64,000 bases of DNA. It comes from Hermatobates lingyangjiaoensis. Its lineage: Eukaryota; Arthropoda; Insecta; Hemiptera; Hermatobatidae. A model generated the notes under the pieces. It had not been told where the DNA came from, did no database searches, and saw only the letters and a program-made list of their open reading frames with translations. Made by a program: the position numbers and the translations under genes. The stretch covers positions 372,001 through 436,000 of the forward strand of contig JAPFBL010000008.1 of assembly GCA_026182355.1 (NCBI GenBank). The letters run 5' to 3'. Below, one piece after another: positions 43,154-54,605 of this stretch. Position 1 is the stretch's first letter. Each line of letters opens with the position of its first letter.

Positions 43154-43575
43154 CTAGAGTAACTAGAGTGAAATATAATAGTTGTAATTTTTAGTGTAAT
43201 CTGACTTTTTCAATTTATGAAATATTTAAATAGCAACCAATGTCCGATGACTTGAGTCTTAACTTAGTTCTCCCTGCTTTTATCACTTGTGGCTTGAAAA
43301 TTACTTTTAGGTTTTAATATTTTTCTCATAGACTAGTGTTTAGTAATCGTTCTTTTCTGCCTGATGAGATCACTTGATTCGTACTGATTCTTCGCTTCGC
43401 TATTTTTCTGTTAAATTTGATATTTAATAAATAAAAAAATCCACAAGTAACAATTGATCTATCGTGAGTCCATCACTTTTCTTCAGAGCGGCTCATCTTT
43501 CTAGATGACGACGAGGCAGTTCAAATATTGTAGTGTGTTTGTGTGATCTCTTTTATATGTGTTCTTTTGTGAATT

Positions 43576-43580
<5 letters not shown>

Positions 43581-43615
<35 letters not shown>

Positions 43616-43780
43616 CAATATTTTCATATATATGATTCGCACTCCGTCCTTCGACGTGGGGAGATCTCTCTCACTTCATCCTCTCTTCTAGTCTACTCCT
43701 GATGACGAACAACAGTTCGAAATTGAGAATTCTGTAAGTGTGCTTTTTATAGTTATATATATATATATATATATACGTGT
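43581..43780. repeat. (TA)n-bounded hammerhead fragment
   Basis: (TA)n at 43581-43613 and 43755-43774 enclose a single hammerhead unit, the simplest form of the cassettes seen elsewhere. Confidence 0.7.
43696..43727 (+). ncRNA. hammerhead-type ribozyme, family F
   Basis: CTGATGA, perfect GAAC/GTTC helix II, GAAA and helix I CTC/GAG. Stem III is reduced to a single A-T pair. Confidence 0.55.
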
Positions 43781-44049
43781 GTGTAAGAATACATAATACA
43801 CAGACTCCGAATCAGTCTGTTCACCATATCATTTCTTCACACGTCTGCATTAATCATTTCTTTAAGAAATAGCAAGTCGATCCAAAATGGGCAACTACAG
43901 TTATAAAATGGACCAAAATAAACACACATAATTGACTATTATACTTACAAACTTTTTTTTATTTGTTTATTCGTAATAAAGAAGAAGAGAAGAAGAAACA
44001 CACAGGTACACACATACACACACACATACATACATGTAAGTGTAAGCCT

Positions 44050-44167
44050 ATTGTGTATGTTTATTTAGTTTCCTATTTAGAACTTACAATTGTAATAATA
44101 TATAAAAATATTGTTTAAGGTTTATACTAAAGTCCGTGATTTGGGGGTTACCCGAATCAGGAACACA
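44050..44167 (+). repeat. LINE 3' end with conserved hairpin
   Basis: AT-rich tail ending in GATTTGGG (44138), loop GGTTA, CCCGAATC, then AGGAACACAAGA. It matches the LINE 3' end at 2834-2863. Confidence 0.55.
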
Positions 44168-44658
44168 AGATATTGTCGTAGGGCATACCGTGTGCCTCCT
44201 GAGGGTGACACCCAGACTTAAGTCGTACAAAGTCCTAATAGCATTGCTGCCTACTCAACTTAACGAGCACATAACCCTCACTTTTTATTCAGCAGTCAAT
44301 AATACCGGTACGTAATAATAACAGTAATGGCGCACAACTGGGGGCTTTTAACAAAATTGCTTGCTTTTTATTTTTCTATTACATTTTTTTTTTAGTTTTT
44401 TCAAGTAAAAAGGTATTGAGCCTACAAATGATCCTGTTAGATTTTATGTCTAAAAATACAGGCAATTCTGTTCCTACCATCAGGTGTTCACTTTAAATAT
44501 GCAACATATAAAGTTACAATTAGGAATTTTGTGTATGTTTATGTGTAAGTATGTTTATAAATGTATGGTGTATTCAATTTTGAAGTTTCTTCAATGATGC
44601 GCTTGAGTATTTTGTATGTGTATGTAGATATACTCATATGTGTGTTAATGAGTGTATG

Positions 44659-44695
44659 TGCGTGTGTGTGTGTGTGTGGTGTGGTGTGTGTGTGT

Positions 44696-44735
<40 letters not shown>

Positions 44736-44760
44736 ATAGAGAGAGGGGGAGAGAGAGTGT
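44659..44760. repeat. (GT)n(GA)n microsatellite
   Basis: GT tracts with GGTG interruptions followed by a short GA tract. Confidence 0.95.
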
Positions 44761-44764
44761 ATCT

Positions 44765-45430
44765 GTGTGTATGTATGTAATATGTGAGTAGGATATCGCT
44801 ATAACTAAAAGATTTACAACCACGAAGTTTCATAATTAAGTTGCTGTTAGCCCTATATACGACAAGAATTCGTTTTTTTTTTCAATTTGTTAAATTCCAT
44901 GACTTTTCTGAGTTTAGTTTTTGTTTTGAATTGATACTTGAGTTTTCAAAAGCATGCTAAGTTTTTTAAGATCAGTCCTCGAGCTCTACCTTGAAGAGTT
45001 TCTAAAACTCTTTTCCTTGATATCCTCACACTTGTAAATAAGATAGCATCGTTCCTTTTATCTCTGAAGATTCATTGGAATGCTTTGTTTAATTTTTTTT
45101 TGCGGTAATAACTGTGAGGGAATTTTGCAATGCCTTTTATTTTAGGAGGAGTCTCACTCCACTTCCAACCCTCTTTACAACCTAAAATTTAACTAAATTT
45201 ATAAAGGGTAAAGTGTAACAAGGCAAATATGAGTTATTTTAATAAAATTCGTCCATGATTTTCCATGATTCTGTTAAAGAAAAAAAATAAATAACATAAA
45301 AATAAAGAAAAATATTTGGTTGAAAGGTCAGTACGAAAATGTACACCTTCAGGGAGTAAGAAAAGTATTTTCTCTTCTCTATGATATCCCCATGACCTTA
45401 AGACAAACCTTCCCTGAGTCTACTAAAATG
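44765..45430. other. unassigned AT-rich spacer
   Basis: Nothing recognised. Confidence 0.4.
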
Positions 45431-45437
45431 AAGATGT

Positions 45438-45650
45438 AGGTTACATTATGTTAGGTTGTAGTGTTAGTCCCATAAGGAACTGATAAGGACCGAACATTTG
45501 CCCTTGGGATACCATATAATAACATTCTGCCTTGTGAGACCTTAATGAAGCCTCACTGAAGTGTATTTAGAATATGGATCTGTAGGAGTAACTGACATCG
45601 TAAAGGCTCGGAACCGACGGCTAAACACCCTCTCCGAGGGGCGACGTATA
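45438..45650 (-). repeat. tRNA-type SINE, 3' two thirds, type I end
   Basis: Minus strand body (CCTCGGAGAGGGTG, CTTTACGATGTCAG) and type I end with AACCTAACATAATG. Confidence 0.65.
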
Positions 45651-45940
45651 TGGCGTAATGTGACGAAGGCAACAGCGAAGGTGATTGTCACTGTGATTGA
45701 CCAAGGCGCCAAGTCATACCCCCCTCCACACTTGTCGTAAGCGACCGGGGGAGGGGGGGGGGTGCGGTTGAGAGTAAACAGAAACGCAATAAATATAGGC
45801 GCTGTGTGGTGCTCTCTGTTTGTCTCCCCCCCCCCCCCCCTTTCTATCCAAGTTCAACCGGCAAGGTAAAAATTCCGACCAACAAACACACCACCCACCA
45901 AATACCTACATGACCAAACCGATTACTCAAACTGCCTCTA
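45651..45940. other. GC-rich segment with G and C runs
   Basis: An eleven-base G run near 45748 and a long C run near 45827-45840 flank a 'gagagtaaacagaaac...gctgtgtggtgctctctg' stretch. Origin unknown. Confidence 0.4.
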
Positions 45941-46082
45941 CCCTAGATTTTGTTGTTGTTTTTTTAAAATAATATTCTGGTATTTTCATTTTCAGGAACT
46001 CTTGTACAGCGTACAGTAAAATACGAGGTATACCTTCTATCAATAGTGTGTATGTATACAACACACAATGAATATTACTTTA

Positions 46083-46085
<3 letters not shown>

Positions 46086-46124
<39 letters not shown>

Positions 46125-46138
46125 TTCTACCTCCCTCC

Positions 46139-46193
<55 letters not shown>
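46086..46193. repeat. (CT)n microsatellite
   Basis: About 50 CT units with TTTCTACCTCCC-type interruptions, then a CA tract. Confidence 0.95.
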
Positions 46194-46198
<5 letters not shown>

Positions 46199-46379
46199 CA
46201 CACACACACATGCACACACATACACAGAAAAAGACTCACTTCATTACTTCAACGTTTATCGCCAACAGGAGGAAATGTTAAAACTTGAAAAGCGAACCTA
46301 ATATTTCCGATCACCATTCATTTTCATTTGATTTGTAGTTTTAATAGCTTGATTGTCTGTATTTCTCTCTTTGGAATGA

Positions 46380-46650
46380 CCAGATAGAAGCTTTTTCGCG
46401 AGCTCAGGAGCCGCTGGCTTTCTTGGCGGGGTGATAGACCCCTGATTCCATGTACCTATCTATCGGTGTCCTCTCCGGAGTGTCGGCAACAGATCACGCT
46501 GACTGCGTAGATAGGCTCATGGCGGAAGGCTTTGTGGCCATTGACCATCCCTGCAGCCAAGGCAGGCTCAGTGGAACCCGAGAACTCTTAAAATACTGTT
46601 GGTACCTCGGGAGGTACCTCACCACTAGTAGGAGTCGGCCACCTGGTTTT
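46380..46650. other. GC-rich island, unrecognised
   Basis: A sharply higher-GC stretch with an open plus-strand frame (46450-46779: VSATDHADCVDRLMAEGF, HPCSQGRLSGTREL) and a perfect hairpin GGTACCTC-GG-GAGGTACC at 46601-46618. I cannot name the family. It may be an exapted or foreign-origin retroelement piece. Confidence 0.3.
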
Positions 46651-46784
46651 ATCTCTAAAAACCAAGGCAATATCTCAACTATAAATATTCTTTTATTTTT
46701 AAACTGGAAATTTGTCATACTATTTAAAACAAAAAGAAATGTTAAAAAGAAATGTGAGAGTCTTCTTCAGGGTAAATGAGAGTG

Positions 46785-47160
46785 CGCTGTTATCATGAGA
46801 ATGCATGGAATGTGTGCTATTTGCCCTTTCTCCCAGCTCTGTAAGGAAAACAGCTCAGTAATGTTGGTCATCAAATTTTTTTAACTTCAAACCTTTCCCA
46901 GTACAAAGATCAGTATTACGGTTATTACAGAACAAAATAATACCAACTTCTATACACTTTCATTTTTGAAAAATTAAATCCTAATGGATTTAAGTTGTTG
47001 ATGACTTTCTTGATTGTGTGATATAAAAAAAGCAAAGTTCATTGTCATTTTCTATTTGAAATATATGAATTTTACTTTTATTTTCAATATGTATGAATAA
47101 TAGCAGATGAAAATATTACGTTCGGATCGGTATTTTAATATGGAGTTTTCATATATACCT
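46785..47160. other. unassigned spacer
   Basis: Nothing recognised. Confidence 0.4.
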
Positions 47161-47169
47161 TTCTGATGT

Positions 47170-47443
47170 CCAGGGAAGTACAGTGGCAACGGCTTGCCTC
47201 TGGACTGTAGATCTGGGGTTCGAAACCCACTCTGGCCTAGATTTATCCCATGGATCTGATCACGTGAAATGACTGTATTTCAGATCCTCGTTGAAAATCC
47301 CTATTCTAGATATACTTGAGGTAGGCCAAATTTAGGACTTTCAATGTAGAATATTCATTAATTTATAGTATACAATATTCATTGGTACGTTATCACAAAG
47401 GGTTCTTTGTGAGACTGCTACTGCAACCTAACCTAATCAAAAG
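47170..47443 (+). repeat. tRNA-type SINE, type I 3' end
   Basis: Head with GGGGTTCGAAACCC B box, shortened body, and the ATCACAAAGGG module ending CAACCTAACCTAATC. Confidence 0.7.
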
Positions 47444-47683
47444 CAGAAAAATATCTCACGTTACATACTTTGTATGCTAATCGCTTAGCCTGAACTTACC
47501 AAGATCTCATCTTACATAAAGGATAGAATGAACTCTTAACTGTGCCAACTCCTTTTTACTTCTATGGTGTTGCTCTGAATTTAACCTCACAGCTGTCTGT
47601 TTATTAAGTTTGGAATTTATTTTGATACGTCTAGCCTGCTAATAGAGCAGCCAGGGGCCTATTCCATTAGGTTTATCTGAGAA

Positions 47684-48406
47684 CTAGTTTACCCGTGACA
47701 CTTTGTGTCACTCAGAAATTATAACAATAGTTATTGAAATAAATTCACATGATTGACAGGGATAACTTCAATTGCCGTTTCTTGTTATTAAGGCACGGAA
47801 ACAGATTCTTATATAACACAAGCTTTTGATATAGTATTCTTAACATGATTCAAGATATATACACAGTAAGTATATTTAGCAAAATAAAAATCACTATAAG
47901 TAAAAAAAAAACACTTATTTTATGACATAAATAACTAAAACATGAATTCAAGTTATATACACAATCAAATATATTTAAGACAAACAAAACTGAAATTGAA
48001 ACTAAATTGAAATATTCAAATTATTTACCCAACATAAAATAACATTAATAAAAGGATTGTGTCTTTATAATATTGCCTTAGAACATTCATATTTTATCTT
48101 ATAGTTGTGTTCAAATTTGTTTCAAAATTATTTATTTTTAACCTCAAATGTAATAGTTTATTATATACTATAGCCTACTCTGACCCCTAAATGAGAAATA
48201 TTATTAAATAATAATGTAGAAAGTCGAGGCAAGTATGCAAGCCACTGGGCTACACTGACCGCCTAATGCGATTTGTTATTATGTAGTACAACTACAAAAA
48301 AGCCAATCACAACATAAGTAACTATTATAATAATTTCAGGTCTCAATTTCCACGAAAAATGAGTAAACAAAAAAACAAACTCACGAACTTTATATACATA
48401 TACGAG
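47684..48406 (-). mobile_element. non-autonomous Helitron-like element, with insertion
   Basis: Same family as 21788-22160. The minus strand ends with a perfect hairpin GTGACAC-AAA-GTGTCAC seven bases before CTAG, followed by T. The 5' end near 48400 is a diverged TA-rich sequence. An internal insertion includes a SINE head fragment (48222-48262, minus). Confidence 0.65.
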
Positions 48407-48490
48407 TATGTATATATGTATGTATGTATATATATATATATATATAGTTAACACATGAAAGAGAAAAAACAAATAAAGATACACACAAAA

Positions 48491-48540
48491 GACTCACAAC
48501 GATATTTCGACAGTCGTCGTCATCGGGTAGAAGTACTCCC
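48491..48540 (-). ncRNA. hammerhead-type motif, family B
   Basis: CCGATGA core (U4 to C), GAC/GTC, GAAA and ATAT. Between (TA)n (48427-48444) and an A-rich PLE-3 tail. Confidence 0.45.
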
Positions 48541-49373
48541 TTTGAGTAGCTGAAGCTAACTGAGAGGTAGGCCGAATGCAAACGAACATGCACGCACTCT
48601 GTCGGCCGTCCTAGGTAAGCTACTAACTACAGAGAGAAAAATAACTGAAAAGAACAAATAAAAGCAAATAAAAAAAATCTGGAGTGGCCTACACTCTACT
48701 TTACTATAAGTAACTTAATGTCAAATTTCTTGAGTATATAAAACATAACGTCTCATTTAAGCATAACGTAAACATCTAAATGGGATATAATTATTAGCCT
48801 GTCATTCCTGAGGTAGTACAGATAGTGATTGAAGGACATATCAATTTATAAGCTTATTTTTGTACATCACAAATAATTTATTATTTGCAAATAATTTCAT
48901 TAGTATAACTACAGCAGTAATAACATTTTTGAAAAACCAAAGTGAACATTTCTTGAAACGAAATAGTATCCTACAAGAGAACATGGCTATTGTTCAAATA
49001 GCCAGTAGATTTCTTACATCGTTTACTTTACATCCTTCTACATTGAATATTAATGTAAAATTTTCAAATTTGAAACAGTAAAATACTCTTTTTATCTCTG
49101 AAAAACTTCTTAAACAGCGAAGAAAATGTTGTTTTAAGGTGATTTGTTAATTAAAGATGTACGATAATTACAGTTATTAATCTCTAAACGAAAGATTTCA
49201 ATTTTGAATTATCTTTTACATTTTTGGTTTTTAACAGAATTATTATACTGGGAATTTTATGGCTTCTTAGTATTTAATAAGATCATTTTCCTTCCCCTTT
49301 GTCAAATAACATATATACGAATTTTTTTTTAATGAGTGTTATCATTTACCTCCACAATATTATTCCTCTTACA

Positions 49374-50790
49374 TCTTTATAAATAAAATAATGATTTTGT
49401 CTGTACATTGCTTAGAACTGACTCATTTCATGTTTTCTTTACGTTTCATACATTGGAGAAACCGAATCCACCCTTAGAAAAATTTCTGTCGGTTTGTCGG
49501 TTTGTCGGTTTGTCGGTTTGTCGGTTTGTCCGCAAAACTTTGTCACAGGTAAACTCAGCTACCATAAGACATATAAAGCTGAAACTTATACAGTAGATTT
49601 GTGTAGGTCTAACTTAAAATATAGGCTATGAATTGATTGGAAATTCAACGTAGAAGTGAAGTTATGGACGTTTAACGGAAAAATGTTTGTCACAAGTAAA
49701 CTCAGCCACCATAAGACATAGCGAGCTGAAACATTGACACTGGATTTGTGTGTGCCTAACTTAAAATATGGGCTCTAAATAAATTATTAATTCAGTACAG
49801 AAGCGAAGTTATGGGGCTTTTAGCTGTATTTTTCTAACTTCACAGACAAGTTTGTTTTGAAAATACACAGGTGTGGCAAGTAGGTATTGTTAGTTGATTT
49901 TAATTTCAATTGAGTATATGAATATATTGCGTAATGGTGTTTCACAGAGTTAAGGCTGTACTATCTATTGAGAATAAATGTTTTGTAAACGAGCAATTCT
50001 CAGCCCTTAATATGAACAGGCATAAGAAATCAACAAACAAGTTCTTACGCTATATGAAGCCGAGGAAAGAACTTACAAGTCAGTAAAGAGATTGGATTAG
50101 TGAATAGTTCATTATCTAATTGAATTTCTTGACTCTGAATTTATTTCTCCTGGACTGCCTGCTCATGAGTAAAAACTTAAAGTAGAGCACCAATCATGCT
50201 GCAATTTAGTAGCAGTAACAAATTTCATGTTACGAAACATGAGTGCCCCAAACTGTGCAACGGGACACGACTCTGAGTTCGTGCTCTACACAGATATGCC
50301 ATAGAGGCGGACATAATGACTGGATGTGGTATTGGGGAGTCTGTGTGTATACTTCACATACCATTGATTCGAGCCACTGTCTGTTTACGTTGAAATGATT
50401 GCAAATTCCGGTCAGAGTCTATTTCGCAATGACGTTAACTAAGTCGCAAAGGGAGACTTCATCTAACGCAGGAATACAAGGTAGCAAAACCAAGTTTTTC
50501 TCACATGGTCAAATGTAGTTTACATGCTCAACGGTCAGAGGTTTCAACTCTTTCTTCTACCATGAACCTGAAGGACAGACAGCTAATGTAGTGTAATAGC
50601 TGGAGACATTTGTTTAACACTGTAGTAATAATGGTATTTTCTACTATTCTATATTTTCTAATGACATTTTGAAATACCAAAAATGACAGAACTTCTGATT
50701 CCTCAGTGGTATAGCGGAAAGGCATAGGCACACGGCAATAAACCAAAACAGGAACTTCTGATTCCGTCAAAGACGGGTACGTTTGCTATG
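49374..50790 (+). mobile_element. possible Helitron-like element
   Basis: A candidate TC start (49374, preceded by A) with TTTATAAATAAAA. The 3' hairpin CCGTC-AAA-GACGG (50764-50776) is followed by GTACGTTTG and CTAT, one base off the CTRR consensus. Internal 'accataagacata..gctgaaac' blocks occur twice (49560, 49710) and again at 51300. Confidence 0.4.
49486..49530 (+). repeat. 8-bp tandem repeat
   Basis: Five copies of TTTGTCGG inside the Helitron-like element. Confidence 0.9.
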
Positions 50791-50810
50791 TATTATATAT
50801 AACTGTCAAC

Positions 50811-51180
50811 TTTTTTTTAATTTAATATTTGCTTAATAAATACACTGGGAAATAATGTAAGGTATGGGACCAGAGTAGCCCAGTGGCTTGCGTGATCGCC
50901 GATGACAGTAGTGCAAATGTATTATAAATAAATGTAACAAACAAATATTTTTTTGAATTTTAAAATGTGGATAATATAAAAGATGGTAATAAAGTAAAGG
51001 GATCTAGCCAGGGTAGCCAGTAGCTTGCTTGCTCGCCGATGACAGTAGTGCAAATGTATTATAAATAAATACAACAAAAATATTTTTTTTTTAATTTAAT
51101 ATTTGCGTAATATAAACACTGGTAATAAAGTAAGGTATGGAACCAGAGTAGCCCAGTGGCTTGCGTGCTAGCTTTTGACT
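50811..51180 (+). repeat. 137-bp tandem repeat with SINE head
   Basis: Nearly three units, each carrying 'accagagtagcccagtggcttgcgtg' (the SINE tRNA head) and 'gatgacagtagtgcaaatgtatt'. The spacing between matching points is 137 bp (50901 to 51038). Confidence 0.75.
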
Positions 51181-51192
51181 GGGAGCACGTTA

Positions 51193-51525
51193 ATTAGAAC
51201 TAACTCATTTCAAGTTTTCTTTACGTTTCATAGTTCAGAGTAGCCACATGTACCCTTAGAATAATTTCTGTCTGTCGGTTTGTCCAAAAAATATTGCTAC
51301 CATAAGACATATAAAGCTGAAACATTGATTGTAGATTTGTGTATGTCTAACTTAAAATCTAATCTTTGTATACAGAGGCATTTGCTTAGCACTGTACTAA
51401 TAATGGTATTTTTCTACTATTCTATAACTTCTAATTGTAGTATTAGTATAATACTATAATTTATATTTTAGAATACCAAGTATAATAAAATTTTTGATTC
51501 CGTCAAAGACGGGTACGTTTGCTAG
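51193..51525 (+). mobile_element. Helitron-like element, short copy
   Basis: Shares 'aactcatttca.gttttctttacgtttcata' and 'accataagacatataaagctgaaac' with 49420-49600. It ends CCGTC-AAA-GACGG, GTACGTTTG, CTAG, then T: an exact Helitron 3' end. Confidence 0.55.
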
Positions 51526-51529
51526 TCTC

Positions 51530-52315
51530 TTATAAGTCAATAATATATTTTCATTTTTTCCATTAGAACATCAATTTTATCTCAGTGGATTCGCTCAAAA
51601 AATTTCTAAGTCAATGTAAACAATGTAAAAAAATACAAAAAATTCGACAAGTATAGCAGGTGATCTCTTAGTCTAGAATAAACAAACAGTTTTTATATCG
51701 CTATTGCTCTTTCCCGTAATTGAAACTTCATGAATTTTTTTTTGTGAATTGCTAATTTTTTGTTCCATTTTTGGTCAAATTTTCATTTTTTTTTAATAAG
51801 CCGTTTAGCGTCAAAAAATCATTTTCTGAAAACACAAATCGTACTGTAACGCCCCTTTAGCGAAAGTAATTTCAAAAAAAAATATATCAACTCATTCGCC
51901 ATATAATGTTCTATTTGTAGGCATAGTTTCTTTTTTGTCCGTCAAACAGTATGGCTTTGTATCGCTCTCACAAGGTTTGAGATTGAATTATAAGTCAAAA
52001 TTTTTACATTTTATTGAAAAAAAAATATTTCCTGTTGTTTTAAAATTCTGAATATATTTTTCGTTTGTTGCATTTGTAACTTCAAAGATAATGACAAAAT
52101 TTCAAAACTCTAGGGTTATCAGTTTAGGAGAAATAAATGTTTTAAAAAAAACGGTTTTTGGCAAATAAAGTGACTTTCCCATCATGCATAATTCTTCCCA
52201 AACAATAGGGATCTTCGTCTAAATGGGCCCCATTTTTGTGTAAAATATCGACTTGATCCATCAAAGATTCTGGACCGTAGCGTGGTAACAAGCAATGCTA
52301 ACACACGCACCCACC

Positions 52316-52320
<5 letters not shown>
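51530..52320. other. AT-rich spacer
   Basis: Poly-A and poly-T runs, no recognised elements. A CA tract lies at 52320-52346. Confidence 0.4.
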
Positions 52321-52347
<27 letters not shown>

Positions 52348-52568
52348 GACATCATCGTAAAAACGTCATAAAACGACTTCTGGTACCTCAAAACATGCAA
52401 TTCCGTCAAAATCTCGAGATCGAATTTTTTCACGATCACTATACTTTACTTATAGTAAAGTAATAACAGAAGGAGAAGAATAGTAAATGAAGCAATAAAC
52501 AATTTAAAAAAAAAATAAATAAATAAAAAATAATAAAATAAAATAATAAAAATAAAAAAATAATTAAA

Positions 52569-53040
52569 TTAACGGTACAAGTTAAGGCCAGGAGGAGAGC
52601 GAGCTTTGAGAAGACAGATAATTGCCTCCTCTGAAGCTCTTAAAGTAACCCGAGAAGACGGAACAGGGATATGATTAAGGACTTGGACCCGGAAGCAGTG
52701 ATTAAAATCCAGTCCATGGAAATTAGAGTGGATAGCAATAGGGAGGTTTTTGCGTTGACCAACGGAAGGCCTGTGACCATTCATACGCAAGTTGAGCTGC
52801 GTAGAGGCCATACCAACGTAGAATGCATCACACTGGGTGCAGTCCAAACGGTAAACGCAATTAAACCGATGTGCATGAGGTGTGGGGAGGACAAGGGTGT
52901 TAATGTTGCTATGGGGGGAAATAAAAAGGGATTAGGGTTTAAGATAAGACAGGTTTGGCATCTGCTCCGTCCGCACTCCACCATTCCCCTTCCAAGTGCA
53001 TGGTTCAAGTGAGAGTGATGGGAGAAAATGCCTCTGAGGT
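52569..53040 (-). pseudogene. PLE-3 endonuclease fragment
   Basis: A zinc-type CGRSRCQTC segment (near 52970) is in one frame. YRLDCTQCDAFYVGMASTQL, FRVQVLNHIP, LRASEEAIICLLKARSP and a stop at 52569 are in another. The CxxC plus FYVG arrangement is a PLE GIY-YIG endonuclease with its upstream zinc ligands. It is broken by a frameshift, cut at (TA)n upstream (53077) and followed by an A-rich tail. Confidence 0.75.
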
Positions 53041-53074
53041 TCGGTGGTTTGCGATATGATAAGGAGTATAAGGA

Positions 53075-53076
<2 letters not shown>

Positions 53077-53124
<48 letters not shown>
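53077..53124. repeat. (TA)n microsatellite
   Basis: A long TA tract. A different PLE-type terminus with a degenerate hammerhead follows on its right. Confidence 0.95.
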
Positions 53125-53127
<3 letters not shown>

Positions 53128-53176
53128 ATTAGGTAGGTTTTGTTTTTGAGAGCTAGGTCATATAAAAGAAAAACTC

Positions 53177-53222
53177 CTTCCTAGGTCAATGTTTCGATGT
53201 ATTTGTATATCATGTTCAGAGC
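53177..53222 (-). ncRNA. degenerate hammerhead-like motif
   Basis: CTGAACA (invariant G8 lost), a hairpin GAT..ATC, GAAA then ACAT-T. Located between (TA)n and 'gagctaaaattagag'. Confidence 0.3.
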
Positions 53223-53229
53223 TAAAATT

Positions 53230-53735
53230 AGAGTAAGACTATAATACTTTTAACGAAACAATCCACAACCTACATAGAGAACTAAATTATTGACAACACA
53301 TAAATACAACAGGTTATTGTATCTACACATACATACATTATAATGTTATTTCTTTCCTTAACGGTTTTGAAATTTCTATTGTCAAGATTTTAACTTAAGA
53401 AGATAAATATGTCTTCTGTTAATATTACTAGAATATATGACAATCATACACAGTAAATCACCCGCTGGGGGATCGGTTTAAACAATAATAATAACATTAC
53501 AATGTTTATCATTCCTTAAACAAGTTAAGGCGTAGTTGGCTTGGACGTTTCTGATTAGGATAAGCAGTTTGTATTTCAGATGTGTTTTTACTTTATTCTG
53601 TAATTAGTAAAGAGAAGGTCTGGGTGAACATTTTAAACAAGAATTATTCGCTTGATAACCTTGGTGTAGGCGAGGTGTTATTTGAGTAGTTTGGTTCGAT
53701 ATTGTTGTTGACGGTTAAAAGGGTGACGTCAAGGT
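53230..53735. other. spacer with SINE type II 3' module
   Basis: 53453-53490 is the terminal 'atcacccgctgggggatcggtttaaacaata' of the type II SINE on the plus strand. The remainder is unassigned. Confidence 0.5.
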
Positions 53736-53739
53736 AAAG

Positions 53740-53960
53740 TGAGACAGGGTTGTGCTTTGATAAAGAGGTTGGCAGCACGCTGCGATAGCAGCACGAAGGC
53801 TAGGGCGCAGGGCTCTAAGGCAGAGCTGGCCCATCCAGGCGTACTCGCTCAGTCACGGACAGTCCGCGCCACCCTTCCCACCCTGCCTTAGTCCTTCAGC
53901 TATTCATTATCGTACACATTCAGTCATCATCATAGTTGATTACGTACTTACGGTAAGCTT
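53740..53960. other. GC-rich island upstream of the LTR element
   Basis: A clear GC jump (53755-53880) with several CGC/GCG and CAGC repeats and GGTAAG at 53950. It could be a promoter/exon or an old element end. Unrecognised. Confidence 0.3.
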
Positions 53961-54042
53961 TCTTCAACCTTACAAGTTACCATCTTATCAGTTAGTCTTA
54001 CTAGTAGTTAATTACTTTCAGGTAAGCTTTGTATTTTACTAA

Positions 54043-54047
<5 letters not shown>

Positions 54048-54115
<68 letters not shown>

Positions 54116-54116
54116 T
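54048..54116. repeat. (TA)n(GT)n microsatellite
   Basis: Compound tract. A second TA tract at 54243-54259 is the insertion site of the LTR element. Confidence 0.95.
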
Positions 54117-54259
54117 TTTCAAGTAACTCACCACAAAAGTTAAGGGGGTTATCGCTCTGCCGCCTTTCATCTAATACGTAATCAGAGAGCAAGTGCATAC
54201 AAGTGGTGATACACTTAAATACATATATTATATACATATACGTTATATATATATATATA

Positions 54260-54572
54260 TGTAAATTAGAATTTATGTTTTGTTTATTTAGTTTATTTAG
54301 TGTTGTTTATTTTTATTGATTTTATACTGTGTGACGGCAGGTTTCATTATGTCTGAAGTTATGATTTATGATTGTTTCCAAAAGTAAAGAAAGGACTTTT
54401 ATTCAATTCTATTATTTTAGGTAAGTTTAGAGACCGCATTATTTCTTAAGTTTTCATTGTAATACATTGTTTTTTGTGATTATTTATACTTGTAAGAATC
54501 TAATAAAAACTATTATTTTAGCAATCGAATAAATGTCCAGTTTATTGAAGAATAACAAATTACAGAATTACA
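54260..54572 (+). repeat. 5' LTR
   Basis: Starts TG, ends CA. AATAAA signals lie at 54502 and 54528. A consensus splice donor (AG then GTAAGT) lies at 54419-54426. Bases 54395-54408 are the perfect complement of the first 14 internal bases, so if the element self-primes like Tf1, the transcript should begin near 54395. Confidence 0.95.
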
Positions 54573-54586
54573 AATTGAATAAAAGT
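54573..54586 (+). promoter_or_regulatory. putative self-priming binding site
   Basis: AATTGAATAAAAGT directly after the LTR is the exact reverse complement of LTR bases 54395-54408. There is no TGG-type tRNA match here. In Tf1/sushi-type Ty3 elements the 5' end of the mRNA anneals to the binding site at this position and, after cleavage, primes minus-strand synthesis. Confidence 0.55.
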
Positions 54587-54605
54587 TAAACAGGAAGAAG
54601 GAATA

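Noticed and set aside
43500..43535. Hammerhead-like CTAGATGACGACG...AAATATTG
   Set aside because: Two invariant core positions differ and helix II does not form.
45747..45840. Bacterial or phage terminator-like G/C hairpin
   Set aside because: Simple G and C runs in a eukaryotic repeat-rich region; no transcription-unit context.
54573..54600. tRNA primer binding site after the LTR
   Set aside because: No TGG start or resemblance to a tRNA 3' end; the self-complementary match to the LTR fits better.
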